From contig CM067357.1 in NCBI GenBank assembly GCA_034190875.2, forward strand, positions 20,475,462-20,539,461: a stretch of 64,000 nucleotides of DNA. The letters run 5' to 3'. Shown piece after piece: positions 53,491-64,000 of the stretch; positions within the stretch are counted from its first letter, which is position 1, and the number at the start of each line of letters is the position of its first letter. Under the pieces are notes generated by a model that saw nothing but the letters and a program-made list of their open reading frames with translations, was not told the DNA's origin and ran no database searches. The translations under genes were made by a program, and so were the position numbers. Origin of the DNA: Urechis unicinctus (lineage: Eukaryota; Annelida; Polychaeta; Xenopneusta; Urechidae).

Positions 53491-55569
53491 ATCATACCAT
53501 CACCATTACCTTTTGCCATCATGACGACGACATGAGGAATACGTTGGGTGCTCGAACGCATCGTGCTAGTGCGTCGTCCTTGAGGAGGTACTCGTGGTAA
53601 AGAGCTTGTGGCGTGCGCGATAAGTGGCGCTGAGCGTTCATATGTTCTATAACTTTTCGAAACTAATGTCCCAATAGCGCAGAACAAACTTTCAAACTCT
53701 CTTGTTAGCCACGTCATAATGCGCACATATGAATTATAATCATAGCGTCACCCATTCTTGAAAGCAAGACATAGTTCCAATATCGTCTTCCTCAGCAACA
53801 AAATGCACTGGAAATGACTGATTATCTTTTATTGGGACACAGTATGTGCCCTATAGGTAATCAACCTTTTGATTTACCATGCACTAACCACATGATGATA
53901 TTTATGTATACATCGCCTTGATGTTTATTGATGTTCCAATGGGTATAGATTTACCCCAGGCTTAGTCGCACATGATGGTATACGTAACTGGGAAAACATA
54001 TGTTCCACACCGTCCTTAAATATATAGTACGTAACTGCATTATGATATATGATAATACAGCGATCATTGCGCTAACTGGTTACTGCGTAATTAATCGTCA
54101 TAACCCTACTAACTCTCAACCATTATAATTCTTGGCATCCCCTGATGTATCATGGTTTGTAATTTACATTAAAAAAAAATCGCTAGGAACTGCATTTATG
54201 TCCTAAAATGAGGTGGTCACGATCACTTACTGTGTCATCCAAATAGCGACCACGTTACAATCGAGAATAAGGCAATCACGTTTGTCACCTTAGCAACTTA
54301 CTCATGAGCACAAAAGCTACATATCGCGTGTTGTTTGCCAATATGGTGCAAGTACAAGATGGCACATACATTTATATGTATCTACATTCATACTCATCAA
54401 CATATATTTTTTCTCTTCCCGTTAGTCAAGCTCGAATCTACTTATGTATGTTAATGCGTTCAGAGTTCAGGTAACAATTAGAAGTGGTAGCGTTATAGGT
54501 CGAGCTTTCTTTCTGCTGTTCTGATAAGAGAAGGCAGCCGTGATCTTGATGGCAACCGATTGTCAAATGCCCGTTGTACAGTGCTTTACGAAACTGTGGT
54601 CGTGTTTCCTTCCATAAGAGAGGACATCACCTTGTTAAATGGAGTCTCTCACTCATGTGTTTAATGCAAATGATGCAGGTGACAATTCATTGGGTGTGGC
54701 AGAGTATGGCACAGATTGCCAAACATGATCAGATGGATTGAGATGCCAGCAACATGGATGTTGTAAATGAGAAGGTAGCTCGATAGAGGGATTATGTGTT
54801 GTTATGGTTACGCTTTTCTTACAAAAGAAAGGAATAACCCTCATGCACCTAGATATTCGACCACTATTTTTATAACCGCACTGGACAGTCTGGTAATCTG
54901 TAACTGCGTTCATAGATAGATTTAAAGATGTTGTATAGAAGTGAAGAATCTGTTGGTTGTGGCACGAAAACATTCCCTTTTCAAATAGTGCATTTACTTT
55001 TAAAAAAAGCATTCAAGAACTAGATTACATGAGATTGAACAACATATCAACAGCAGTGATAAAGCAAGCAACGGAGACTCACACGTGAATGGGGGGGGGG
55101 GGGGATGATGTGTGTGTGTGGTGGAATGAATTAAGAGACAACGTCAGCATGTTATCATTATATCTTAAATTTGCTACTTCTGATTGACTGTTATGCACTT
55201 ACAGAAAGCTTCCATAAAAACGAGAAAAATTACACCACTTCTGAGGCAAGCACCGGACATCCCAATGATTACGCTTTTACCCAGGACAATCTATATGAGT
55301 CAACAGTGGATACCCACATACACATTCCAGATTATGCTGTTTAGTCTGTAGTAACATATAGGAAATGTAATTGAGTATGATAAAACTCAGAGTACAAACG
55401 ATATGTGGCCAAACGTATAATCGTACGCGCACAATTAAGCGTATGCAAAATCCGATGCCATACACGTGAACTTATTTCTCCACCCAGTTTTAGTATTGCA
55501 TACATAGTTAGCGCGTGAGCTGAAATCGCAGACACTAGAGGTTATGGAGTAGATCATATTTAACGGCAA
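53491..55569. other. Non-coding, unrecognised frame at 54,653-55,012
   Basis: The minus-strand frame 54,653-55,012 (119 codons, cysteine-containing, no ATG at its 5' end) has no motif I recognise. A G14 run at 55,091-55,104 is followed by TG repeats. Otherwise nothing is seen. Confidence 0.4.
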
Positions 55570-55837
55570 GCTCAATCCCCCGTGGGGGGGGGGGCACTTG
55601 GCCCTATTCTGGATAGGGGTGTGCCGCGGAACCTCGAAAACCCGTACCCATCGTACAAGGTCAAAATGGCCAAAAGCATACCCCATCGTACAAGGCATTA
55701 TGCGAATGTATAACCTGTCGTACAGGTTGAAGCCTAAAAACATACCCCGTCGTACAAGTCAAGAGGCCGAAAAAAATCTACCCCTCGCGCGTTGCGCGGC
55801 TCAAGTGCCCCCCCCCCCCCACCCACGGGGCTCAATC
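55570..55837. mobile_element. MITE with inverted ends and 8-bp target duplication
   Basis: The 252-bp element (55,578-55,829) starts CCCCGTGGGGGGGGGGCACT and ends with the near complement, AGTGCCCCCC...CCCACGGG, forming inverted ends of about 25 bp. It is flanked on both sides by GCTCAATC (55,570-55,577 and 55,830-55,837), a direct 8-bp duplication. The inside holds four spaced copies of a TCGTACA-centred motif (about 55,634, 55,685, 55,717 and 55,750). An 8-bp duplication fits hAT-like elements; the G-rich ends are unusual for them. It is non-autonomous. Confidence 0.8.
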
Positions 55838-56489
55838 CCACTCATTGTAGCTGCATTCCATTGTGCGTACATGGTAACGGCACGTTGACGTCAACACATT
55901 AAATACATGTACACCAACTGCACTTAGACCCTAGCGCAGTAGATTAATGGCTTTGTTGTCAGCCTTATAGTTTCCGCAAATTCTCTGATCTGTCCGAGTA
56001 CATAGTGTACATAGTGGTACATATCGTCACGCCACACCTGACGTCCCGGGCCGCGGTTACAAATGACCCACGCTAGATACCAGTCAATATAAATAATGAC
56101 TGTTTAAAAAATCAAATGAGTCAATAGTCATGTTTATAGTTATGTGTTCGAAATTGGCACAAATGACACTCATTACTCGCCTATTCCACGCGACCAATCC
56201 ATACAGAGAACGTTTCACAACCACTTAACACAGTCAGAGCCATTTATTGGACACGGATGAGTGTATAAATCATTGATAAGTGGCTGAGGGATTCCCGAAC
56301 AAGTTCGAGTATACCCATTTATAGTAAATCGCCACCTCTAATTGATTAGGCGGTGCTTCAAGAAATCGACTTTGCTCTGTTTTGCTGACTGACGTCATTG
56401 ATAAACAACCCAGAAGCTTTCACTTATAGAATGTCGTCTAGATTACCTGGTTGGTTGTTGGGAAACACACATCACTTCTAATTACGAAT

Positions 56490-56700
56490 TTGAGGTACAG
56501 TATATGGCATATCGTTGGATTTGTACTTAATTTGATTTGCGGCATTTTCGGTTTGACGAATGTTGTATATAGACTCAAATGTATCGACCGTTCTGTGAAC
56601 TTTCAATCAATTGCTGTGAGCAATATGTGTTTAATCCTGAGATGTTGATAGAAATCCATATTCCCACTGCAATGTTCGGGTGACTTTCATCTGAAAGATA
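56490..56700 (+). pseudogene. LGR/GRL101-like GPCR fragment (TM1-TM2), broken
   Basis: The frame at 56,451-56,648 contains a hydrophobic helix (VGFVLNLICGIFGLTNVVY) followed by a polar loop and FQSIAVSNMCL. This resembles TM1, loop 1 and the start of TM2 of leucine-rich-repeat or GRL101-type class A receptors, in which a SVSNLCLADLLMGVYL-like stretch is usual. The frame then hits two stops. A one-base shift recovers EMLIEIHI, which could be the rest of TM2. No other helices were found within 700 bp. I regard it as a dead fragment or an isolated exon. The call rests on a short motif, so confidence is limited. Confidence 0.35.
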
Positions 56701-57762
56701 GTCGATTATATTAATAGGCTATCATCTTCACTGATAACGGCTTTTGACATACATTTAACTTACATTCATGGTTAACTAACCACCGTTCCAACAGACAGTT
56801 TCAAAAAAAAAAAATCCCTAGAAATTTCTGATATACCTTTATGATATATTGCGCATCGTCATATATTATAGCAGGGTCTGGACGCCCCAATGCCTCTGAT
56901 CCATCCAGTGGATACCACGTGAGGCAACAGTCGATGTCAACGGTATAAATAAAAGTCGAGAAAATAACTATTTCAATTTATCGATTGCATAAGACTGATC
57001 GAGACAGAAAGCTGGTGATAGCACTGCGCATTTGGCACCCATCCAAAATGAACAAGCTTTCCACTATCGTTTTGTCAAAGTCTTAAGTATGCAGTATTTT
57101 ATGAACCGACGTGTGCTTTTTGGTTACAGTCCAATGTCCTCACATTAATGCTAAACTTAAAGAGACGAATTATTCACGGCGTAGTATGCTGAGAGTCGTC
57201 GTGTTGACGCTTTTATTGTCTGCCGTCATTACCTGCTGAGAATGTAAAGAACATATGAATATATCTGAATTCCATGCTTGTACTATTGCCATTTGAGCAA
57301 TGCATGACTGATTACAACCCGTAAACAATATTTCAATCACAACTAAAATGTTGTAGGTAGTTATGCTAGATAAATTATACTCTTCCCTCAATTGGTATGA
57401 TTCTCGCCAATACTTTCTGACGTGTCTTTAGGACAATAATATGATATAATGTGGCATTGTTTTGTCCTAATTATGCAAGATGACAAGTTGTTTTCAAAAT
57501 GTGATTGTAGCAATCATGAAAATATGTTGGGATGTCAAGGATTGCCCCTCAGTCTTCTTGTCCTCTCCTGCTTAGCTGTTGAAATACCACCGAGGCCGGC
57601 GTAAGTCTGACGGACAAGTGAATATGTGGTCTTGTCTTGTCTTGACTAAATATAATGGTCGTACGGAGAAAAATGACGATGAAGATTATTTCATGTCGTC
57701 TACAAAAGCATAACCTTTTTATGTAGAGGTAATTATCTCACTCTGCATGATGTGATAGACAA

Positions 57763-58771
57763 ATGCCACCCACCGATTGTAACAAGACACAATATTACGA
57801 TCCAGAGCGAGACGTTTGTCTGGACATATGCGGCGCTTACAGTGAGGAGCTGTGTGGCATTGAACAGTATTGTAGTTCAGGGTAAAGTGGGCTGATGGAT
57901 GGAGTTACCCAATGTGCCTGCATCACTGCTTCAGAGAATGTTCTGAGGATGAGTTCTGTGACCATGAGACCAGCCATTGTCAACCATGTGATTTGTTATG
58001 TGACGAGATGGCTTCAAAGGAATGTCGAGTATTTTGCTATGGTGAGATTAATTTGATGATAGTTATATTATCCACTATTCATACAAATTATGCGATCATT
58101 CTTGATTCACTTGTACAATGCCTTGAGTCTATGTACACTTGTTTTAAGTTTTATCTCTAGCCACTGTATCCCTTTAATTCAGATGTATTCCGACGATTAA
58201 CAACGCCTTTGGAAACCACTTCAACAAAGTTGATAAAAGCAACCGCAGCTGAAACAGTATCAATTAATATGGGTGCGTTGTCTACCTCGAAAACCCATGG
58301 CTTAGATGAATATTTCTCCTGGATGAGCACTTTAATGGTGCTAATCATGACATTACTTTGGTAAGTACCTCTAATGAATAATGATACATCACAAGGTATT
58401 GTGTGAAATTGGAAATGCAGGAATTCGTATTTGCTTACAAAGTGTGCGGTGATGAGAAACCTCTTGCCGTGTAAATTAGAGGTTTGCTGAATGAATGTCG
58501 GCTGTCTTGGTTTTGTACAGCATCATCTGCCTCATGATCTGCTGCGGTGGCATTCTCCTTATGAAGCAACTCAAGAATAATGACATGGCTCAAACTGGTT
58601 AGTTGATATTTTAGAGAGTGGTCAAACATAATCACCAGCACAAATTATCCATAGAATCACTGCTGTCAAATGCAATAGTAATTTTGCGTTGTAAAGAATG
58701 TTATTTCTGCAGAAACGGACCAAGCATCTTCGCAATTAGTGTCCACGCAACAACCGCGCAGTGTTGCTTAG
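57763..58771 (+). CDS. TNF-receptor-like protein with BCMA/TACI-type cysteine modules, 5 exons
   Basis: Five exons join into one frame of 179 codons plus stop: 57,763-57,881, 57,935-58,041, 58,183-58,360, 58,521-58,597 and 58,713-58,771. All introns are GT-AG (53, 141, 160 and 115 bp). There is no signal peptide. Module 1 (residues 6-37) has cysteines 6, 19, 23, 31 and 37 after QYYD. Module 2 (residues 42-74) has cysteines spaced C-x12-C-x2-C-x3-C-x7-C-x3-C, almost exactly that of human BCMA and TACI, plus one extra (C48). A Thr/Ser-rich stalk follows (76-121). One transmembrane helix (about 124-149) is split by the third intron. The cytoplasmic tail is 30 aa with no death domain. BCMA is also short (184 aa in human) and type III. 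Known: this family binds BAFF/APRIL-type TNF ligands at the cell surface. Inferred: a similar role here. The D-x-L ligand-contact motif lacks its Leu in both modules. An in-frame stop at 57,748 supports this start. Confidence 0.75.
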
Positions 58772-59058
58772 TGCATGTCTACAGAGTAAAAAAACGATGA
58801 CGTCATATTCAAGTGCTAATCTCGAGAATACCAATCATAACCATGTATCGCATTTATTTATTACCGACGTTTTGCATATAAAGCAATGGATGCACAAATT
58901 ATTGCATGTTTCGTCGGTAGTAATTGAATCATATTTTGTATGTTAATACTGCAGATATCTTCAAATATCGACTGCAGATTGTTTACGTAGTTAAGGTAAT
59001 AGAATCTTATATGATGGATTTTTTTACAGTAAAGACAACATTGTTACGTGTATTGCTG

Positions 59059-59064
59059 AATAAA
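59059..59064 (+). terminator. Putative polyadenylation signal of the TNFR-like gene
   Basis: AATAAA 288 bp after the stop codon, the first canonical hexamer found downstream on this strand. Confidence 0.45.
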
Positions 59065-60235
59065 GATTATATGAGCAATGGAGGCAGTATTTGTACATAA
59101 ATCCTGTTGTTAATGATGTCAACACAACCGCGTATGTAGCGTGTCATAGCAAATTGTCAGTTATGAACAATCCTGATATATTATTGGAACATTCATAATC
59201 TAAACTTCTGAGGTCGCACGCATTACCCAGGATATTGGGACTTATTTCCACACATAACATAAGGAAGGCGTCTGTCGATTAATAAAATAGGACTCCAATA
59301 TTGCCGATGAAATGCCAGCAATAAGAGAGAGTACAAACCTTTAAGCTTGACCAGATAATGTCAATGAAATACCGCCCATAAAAGGGAATCTGACTGCATC
59401 CGAGTAATGCAAATCGTCAAGAAATTAAACCTTTATAATATTTTAAGTACCTTTGGGAGAAGGAAATCTGGTTAGCTGTTATCGCCCAATATGCAATATA
59501 AATGAGAGCCCGGGGACTGGGATATATGACCATGTGTCTGGTAAACATCTACCACTGGCAAAGAGGTTGCTAAGAACCTGTCTTCCATCGTTAGTTCATC
59601 CCACGTGTTCCAACACACAGCATTACAATGCATACCAAAATGTTATTCATAATTCGATTCTATCTTTGCATATTGAAACCAATGTTAACCATGTGAAATC
59701 ATATATGTTTGGATTGAAGACTACTGAATGTACGATCATTGAACTTTTGCTTGATATATCCCATTAAGATACAGCAATTGATATCTGGTTTAACGAAAAA
59801 AAGATATTTTCAAATATGCATGATTTTATGGATATTAACTGTATATATTCAATGCATATTACGGTTAGGTTTACCCTCGTGACAGCTGTAGGTAACGATG
59901 ACTACAACAAGGTAGAAAACTAGAAAACCAGTGGAGGGTTGGATAGGGAAATTACAATAGAGTGTGCAAGATATCGTCAGATTAGTAAGAGGGAGTGTTA
60001 ATCGCCCCTCTGACTCGATGAGCAATTAAAACGTCATGTGCCCGCCATGCATGGCGATAGCCATTAGCCACATCGATCAAATGAAAAGCCAACGATCAAA
60101 ACCACGCGGAAAGATCATAGACTTTATGATATTTTGCAACCACTATGACTCCCAACCATACAAGAAAAACACGTAAAAACCAGTAGCACGCATAGGCAAG
60201 CAAGATGAATATCCAAAAACATGAATACCATAAAT
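59065..60235. other. Non-coding, no gene recognised
   Basis: A plus-strand frame at 59,453-59,767 (104 codons, beginning at TTG) has no motif I recognise. Nothing else is visible. Confidence 0.4.
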
Positions 60236-60241
60236 GAGATA

Positions 60242-60766
60242 CATCTCGCTCGTATTTGTTTCCGTGCTCACAAGCTCGCCCAGTCATGATGAGTATATGC
60301 CATGTACTATCATAGCATCGTCAATTATCGGCAACCGGATTACGTCGGATTTTTTTTCTTCATTCCGAAAGGATTCTCCATCAAGCGACTTGAATCAACG
60401 TCATTGATATTGTTAATGAACTTGATTTTAGTTGAGAAAGTTTGCAAATGCCCGCTCAACGGTAATGGTAAGGTGTGCACAGCCTTGTACACAGCACAAT
60501 CTGAAATTTACTGGTCTGCAAGGATGACGTAACAGCAACCTGTTGTGTGTAGGACAGATGTTACACAATTTTTCATCTTTACTACAGCCATATTCACATT
60601 GCATGTATCCAGTGTAAGTGACAGGTTAACATGATAATGCAGGGGAACATTGGCAGGTGCCTCAACCGTTATCGTCCTTCTTAAAGCAATGCTGTGTGTC
60701 GTACATGGAATTCAGGGCCGGTACACAAGCTCTACACCCACACCCATCATCACCTTTCTCAGATAT
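60242..60766 (-). pseudogene. Antistasin-like repeat domains, decayed
   Basis: The minus strand from a good acceptor (AATACAG, exon start 60,766) reads in one frame through about 220 bp of cysteine-rich sequence to about 60,546. Segments resemble antistasin domains (C-x-x-G-x-x-x-D-x-x-G-C-x-x-C-x-C): EKGDDGCGCRAC, then CFKKDDNG-stop-GTCQCSPALSC-stop, then CEYGCSKDEKLCNIC. The two stops are TGA at 60,662-60,664, exactly where the domain's conserved Cys should be, and TAA at 60,626-60,628. A further scrap, RACEHGNKYERD, lies at 60,245-60,280 in another position. Antistasin domains are small secreted serine-protease inhibitor modules. With two stops and missing cysteines this is most likely a dead exon pair. 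Alternatives are alternative splicing around the stops or a divergent cysteine-rich family. Confidence 0.5.
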
Positions 60767-60769
60767 CTG

Positions 60770-61925
60770 TATTAATGGTACAAAAAGTTAAATGCGATAC
60801 TGTATTTGGTAATATACCATCTTAATAATTCTCGTCTTGGTGTGGGACGTAAAAATGTGTACTTAACAGACGGCAAATAATGACGTACGCTGCATCAAAA
60901 TCTGACCAATTTATCTGTTATTTTACTTGTTTGAATAGTACAGAGATCACATTTAACCACGAAAACACGTCCCTTGTGAAGCGTAAGTAGCATGCCAACA
61001 TATTGCCAACCGTGCGATAGCAGTAAACCATTATAAAGGTATCTCACCAATTGCAAAATGTTATATTATTGTTGTATTATATGCATGTAGTGTGGTCGTG
61101 GGGCTCTATAAGTTAACATCTGTCTCTTTGCCACGTTATAGTATGTCGGAGCAGGTGAACTAAATTACGACTTCCTTTGATGGTGGTCTTTGGCATCGAC
61201 ATGACATAGTCAAGTAAGCGACTTGGTCAACAAAATGCTAGTGCTTTGCTGAAATTATCAAACAAAGAGAAGATAATGCTGAATAGTTTGCAGGATTCTC
61301 TTCAACCACTTCTATCTTGTATAACGTTATATCGCTCTCAAGGACAGATGATGAAATGCTAGCCTATATTTTAATGCTAACATTTAAATAGCATTAAAAT
61401 AATATTAGGGTTTTCATTCGTGTCATTCCTAAGCCACAGAACAGGAAGTTAGCAACTCCAACTAATTCCGTCATATGCATGGCACCCTGCGCGGTTATAT
61501 TCTCTTGCTATTCTGTTTTTGACTTTCTCTGATTAAATATTTGATTTATTCTTCCTTTGAAAATGTTTTCCCCAAACTACTCCATTTGAGTCAGCAGAAG
61601 CTATGTACACACTTTTTGTTTGCCCCTAACTACTCCATTTGAGACAATAGAATCTTCTGCCCAGTAATGCCAATGGCATGGAACACATCATGACACAATT
61701 TCATACCATGGCATCCCAAACAGAACACCCCAGCAATAAATATATGAAAAACCCGTAATATTGCCCAATAGGATACTGAGAAGATACCTTAAAATATTAC
61801 ATTCGTGGAGCCCAAGACAGTAGTCATGCGTGGAATAATAACAACTTTTATTCTCAGGGAATCATACATGTAATACAAATGAATGTCATAGATACATTGG
61901 TGCGCATATATATTAACGTCACCTT
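60770..61925. other. Non-coding; one short duplication
   Basis: No gene seen. A 20-bp segment containing CTAACTACTCCATTTGAG-like sequence occurs at 61,571-61,590 and again at 61,624-61,643, a small tandem duplication of about 53 bp. Confidence 0.5.
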
Positions 61926-61929
61926 ACTA

Positions 61930-62029
61930 GAATGGGTCCCGATATGCCAAATATGACTTTTAATATCAATGAACGACATTCCACAAGTGTCACATTCGTA
62001 CGAATTTTCACCAACATGCCTTTTCTTTG

Positions 62030-62036
<7 letters not shown>
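61930..62036 (-). pseudogene. Single orphan C2H2 zinc finger
   Basis: The minus strand encodes HVGENSYECDTCGMSF followed by a helix and HIGTH: a linker (HxGENxYEC, standing for TGEKPYxC) and one complete finger with C-x2-C-x12-H-x3-H spacing. The frame starts just before it after a stop, and no second finger is found in frame on either side. It overlaps antisense to the start of the SWIM-type exon. It is probably the surviving last finger of a degraded gene. It could be a small exon of a gene reaching outside the visible homology, but no splice partner was found. Confidence 0.6.
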
Positions 62037-63014
<978 letters not shown>

Positions 63015-63327
63015 GGGAGATGTGCATTGCATGGAAAATCCTTTTTTAATACTGATAATCTATCAGCTTGTTGTACATTTAATTCATACATTTGGCACAT
63101 GGCTATACTTATTGTGTGTTACTAATTATTTGTTTGTAGTCAAGGTAATGTTTTTTTTCTTCCATACTATGACGGTATGCATAGAACAACTGTCTCGCTT
63201 TCATAACAAAATGTTGTTTATTTTCATAAATCACCAATTTAAAATGTGTAATCATAGTGAAATATTTACATGGGGCAAATGATGTAATAAATTACATTGT
63301 TTCCATATATTGCGTACTGTTCTCAAG

Positions 63328-63974
63328 TCAAGTTTCAAGGTCACTATCTTGTACTAAAGGAGGGAGGAGATTTGTTATGGCACAAACAATTGTCATAATA
63401 TTGTCAAGCTGGCTAAACCGACTCAGGGAGAAAACAGCCTGCAACACTCTAAAGTCCTTTATTCGCTCTATTGCTCTCAACGTGAATCCTGAGGCTGGAC
63501 ACTTTTCTGTGGCGTTCGACTTCACATTGGCTAAGCTGTGTCTTTCCTTTGGTGAATGGGGGTATATTGAGCATGACACATCTGGGGGCCAGAAGATCAG
63601 CAATGTCAAAACCCTGGTCTGCCATAATCTGGTCGTGTGGGTCGAACTGATCCAAGAACTCTGCTCCTGTAAACATTTTGAAAAGCAAATGATATAAACG
63701 GGTATATGTACATAGTATACAGGCAAGCAACAAGTTAAGTTACACAAGACCAATGATACTCCCTTACCTGAGTTTTTTACAAGTGCTTGTCTGAAGCCCA
63801 ACCACCCCACATCTTACTGAGTGCGAAAACCCGAGAAATGATGCAATAAAACTAAGGTACTACAGGTGAAATTTAAACAATATTTCTTCATTTTGTATGG
63901 GACTCTTACCAGGGGGTAACTGCTTTGACAACTTGAGCCTAGATTCATATTCACGGCGAGAGGGCAATCTGAAC
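63328..63974 (-). pseudogene. DDE_Tnp_4 (Harbinger/PIF-like) transposase, frameshifted
   Basis: On the minus strand the main exon (63,666 to 63,328) encodes the C-terminal half of a DDE superfamily-4 transposase. IMADQGFDI holds a catalytic Asp. LNIPPFTKGKTQLS is the family signature. SLRIHVE holds the catalytic Glu. VCAITNLLPPLV is the usual end. One base is missing at about 63,476, between RIHVE and the following AIERIKDFRVL, so the frame breaks right after the catalytic Glu. An upstream exon (63,816-63,768) carries MWGGWASDK, also followed by a one-base shift before LVKNSG. A third piece (63,974-63,910) has FRLPSRREYESRLKL. The exons do not all join in phase. The N-terminal part with the first catalytic Asp would lie beyond the window. 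Enzymes of this family cut and paste DNA with short target duplications; this copy should be inactive. Confidence 0.75.
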
Positions 63975-64000
63975 CTGGAAGTATAACATACAAATTAAGA

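Noticed and set aside
57882..57911. Alternative reading of the TNFR-like gene starting at the ATG 57,912
   Set aside because: That frame (RVKWADGWSYPM before the cysteines) would drop module 1 and the good CTTCAG acceptor at 57,934. The spliced reading joins two modules in phase and is preferred, though the alternative start cannot be excluded without cDNA.

Overview
The window reads as about 64 kb of AT-rich nuclear DNA from an animal. There are no bacterial-style operons. Coding sequence is sparse and broken into small exons with GT/AG borders. A seven-transmembrane receptor is encoded without introns. LINE, SINE, MITE and DDE-transposase remains and long (TA)n arrays fill much of the rest. 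A marine invertebrate deuterostome such as an echinoderm fits best: an intronless, locally duplicated rhodopsin-class GPCR, an LGR/GRL101-like receptor scrap, a TNF-receptor gene, antistasin-like repeats and SWIM-type transposon proteins. That assignment is inference; no species-specific marker was found.

Left and middle (1-41,450). I found no convincing cellular gene here. The region is built from repeats: two long (TA)n arrays in a duplicated unit (968-2060), then a long mosaic repeat. One arm of that mosaic runs forward (about 2,153-11,478). A second arm is inverted (about 40,940 back to 35,136). A third partial copy is direct (about 26,470-29,397). Weaker scraps lie at 16.8-18.7 kb. Inside the left arm a roughly 3 kb unit occurs twice, and the second copy carries an in-frame, 5'-truncated LINE reverse-transcriptase tail (8134-8985). 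A composite TA-rich satellite lies at 31.9-32.99 kb.

Right part (41,451-64,000). An assembly gap of exactly 100 N cuts into the C-terminal half of a GPCR gene (41,551-42,048). An apparently intact paralogue lies 9 kb downstream (50,628-51,677, 349 aa), and the duplication includes about 0.5 kb of 3' flank. Between them are a dead zinc-finger fragment, a hAT-like MITE, a (TA)n array and a 17-bp G-rich minisatellite. Further right come a tRNA-derived SINE, a MITE with an 8-bp target-site duplication, and a broken LGR-like GPCR fragment.

The most interesting gene is a five-exon TNF-receptor-like gene (57,763-58,771). Its spliced product is 179 aa. It has two BCMA/TACI-type cysteine-rich modules, no signal peptide, one transmembrane helix split by an intron, and a 30-aa tail. 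The right end holds decayed antistasin-like repeats (minus strand), one orphan C2H2 finger (minus), a broken SWIM/YqaJ-type gene (plus), and a frameshifted DDE_Tnp_4 (Harbinger/PIF-like) transposase (minus). I see no sign that these genes work in one pathway; the window looks like a few cellular genes in transposon-rich DNA.
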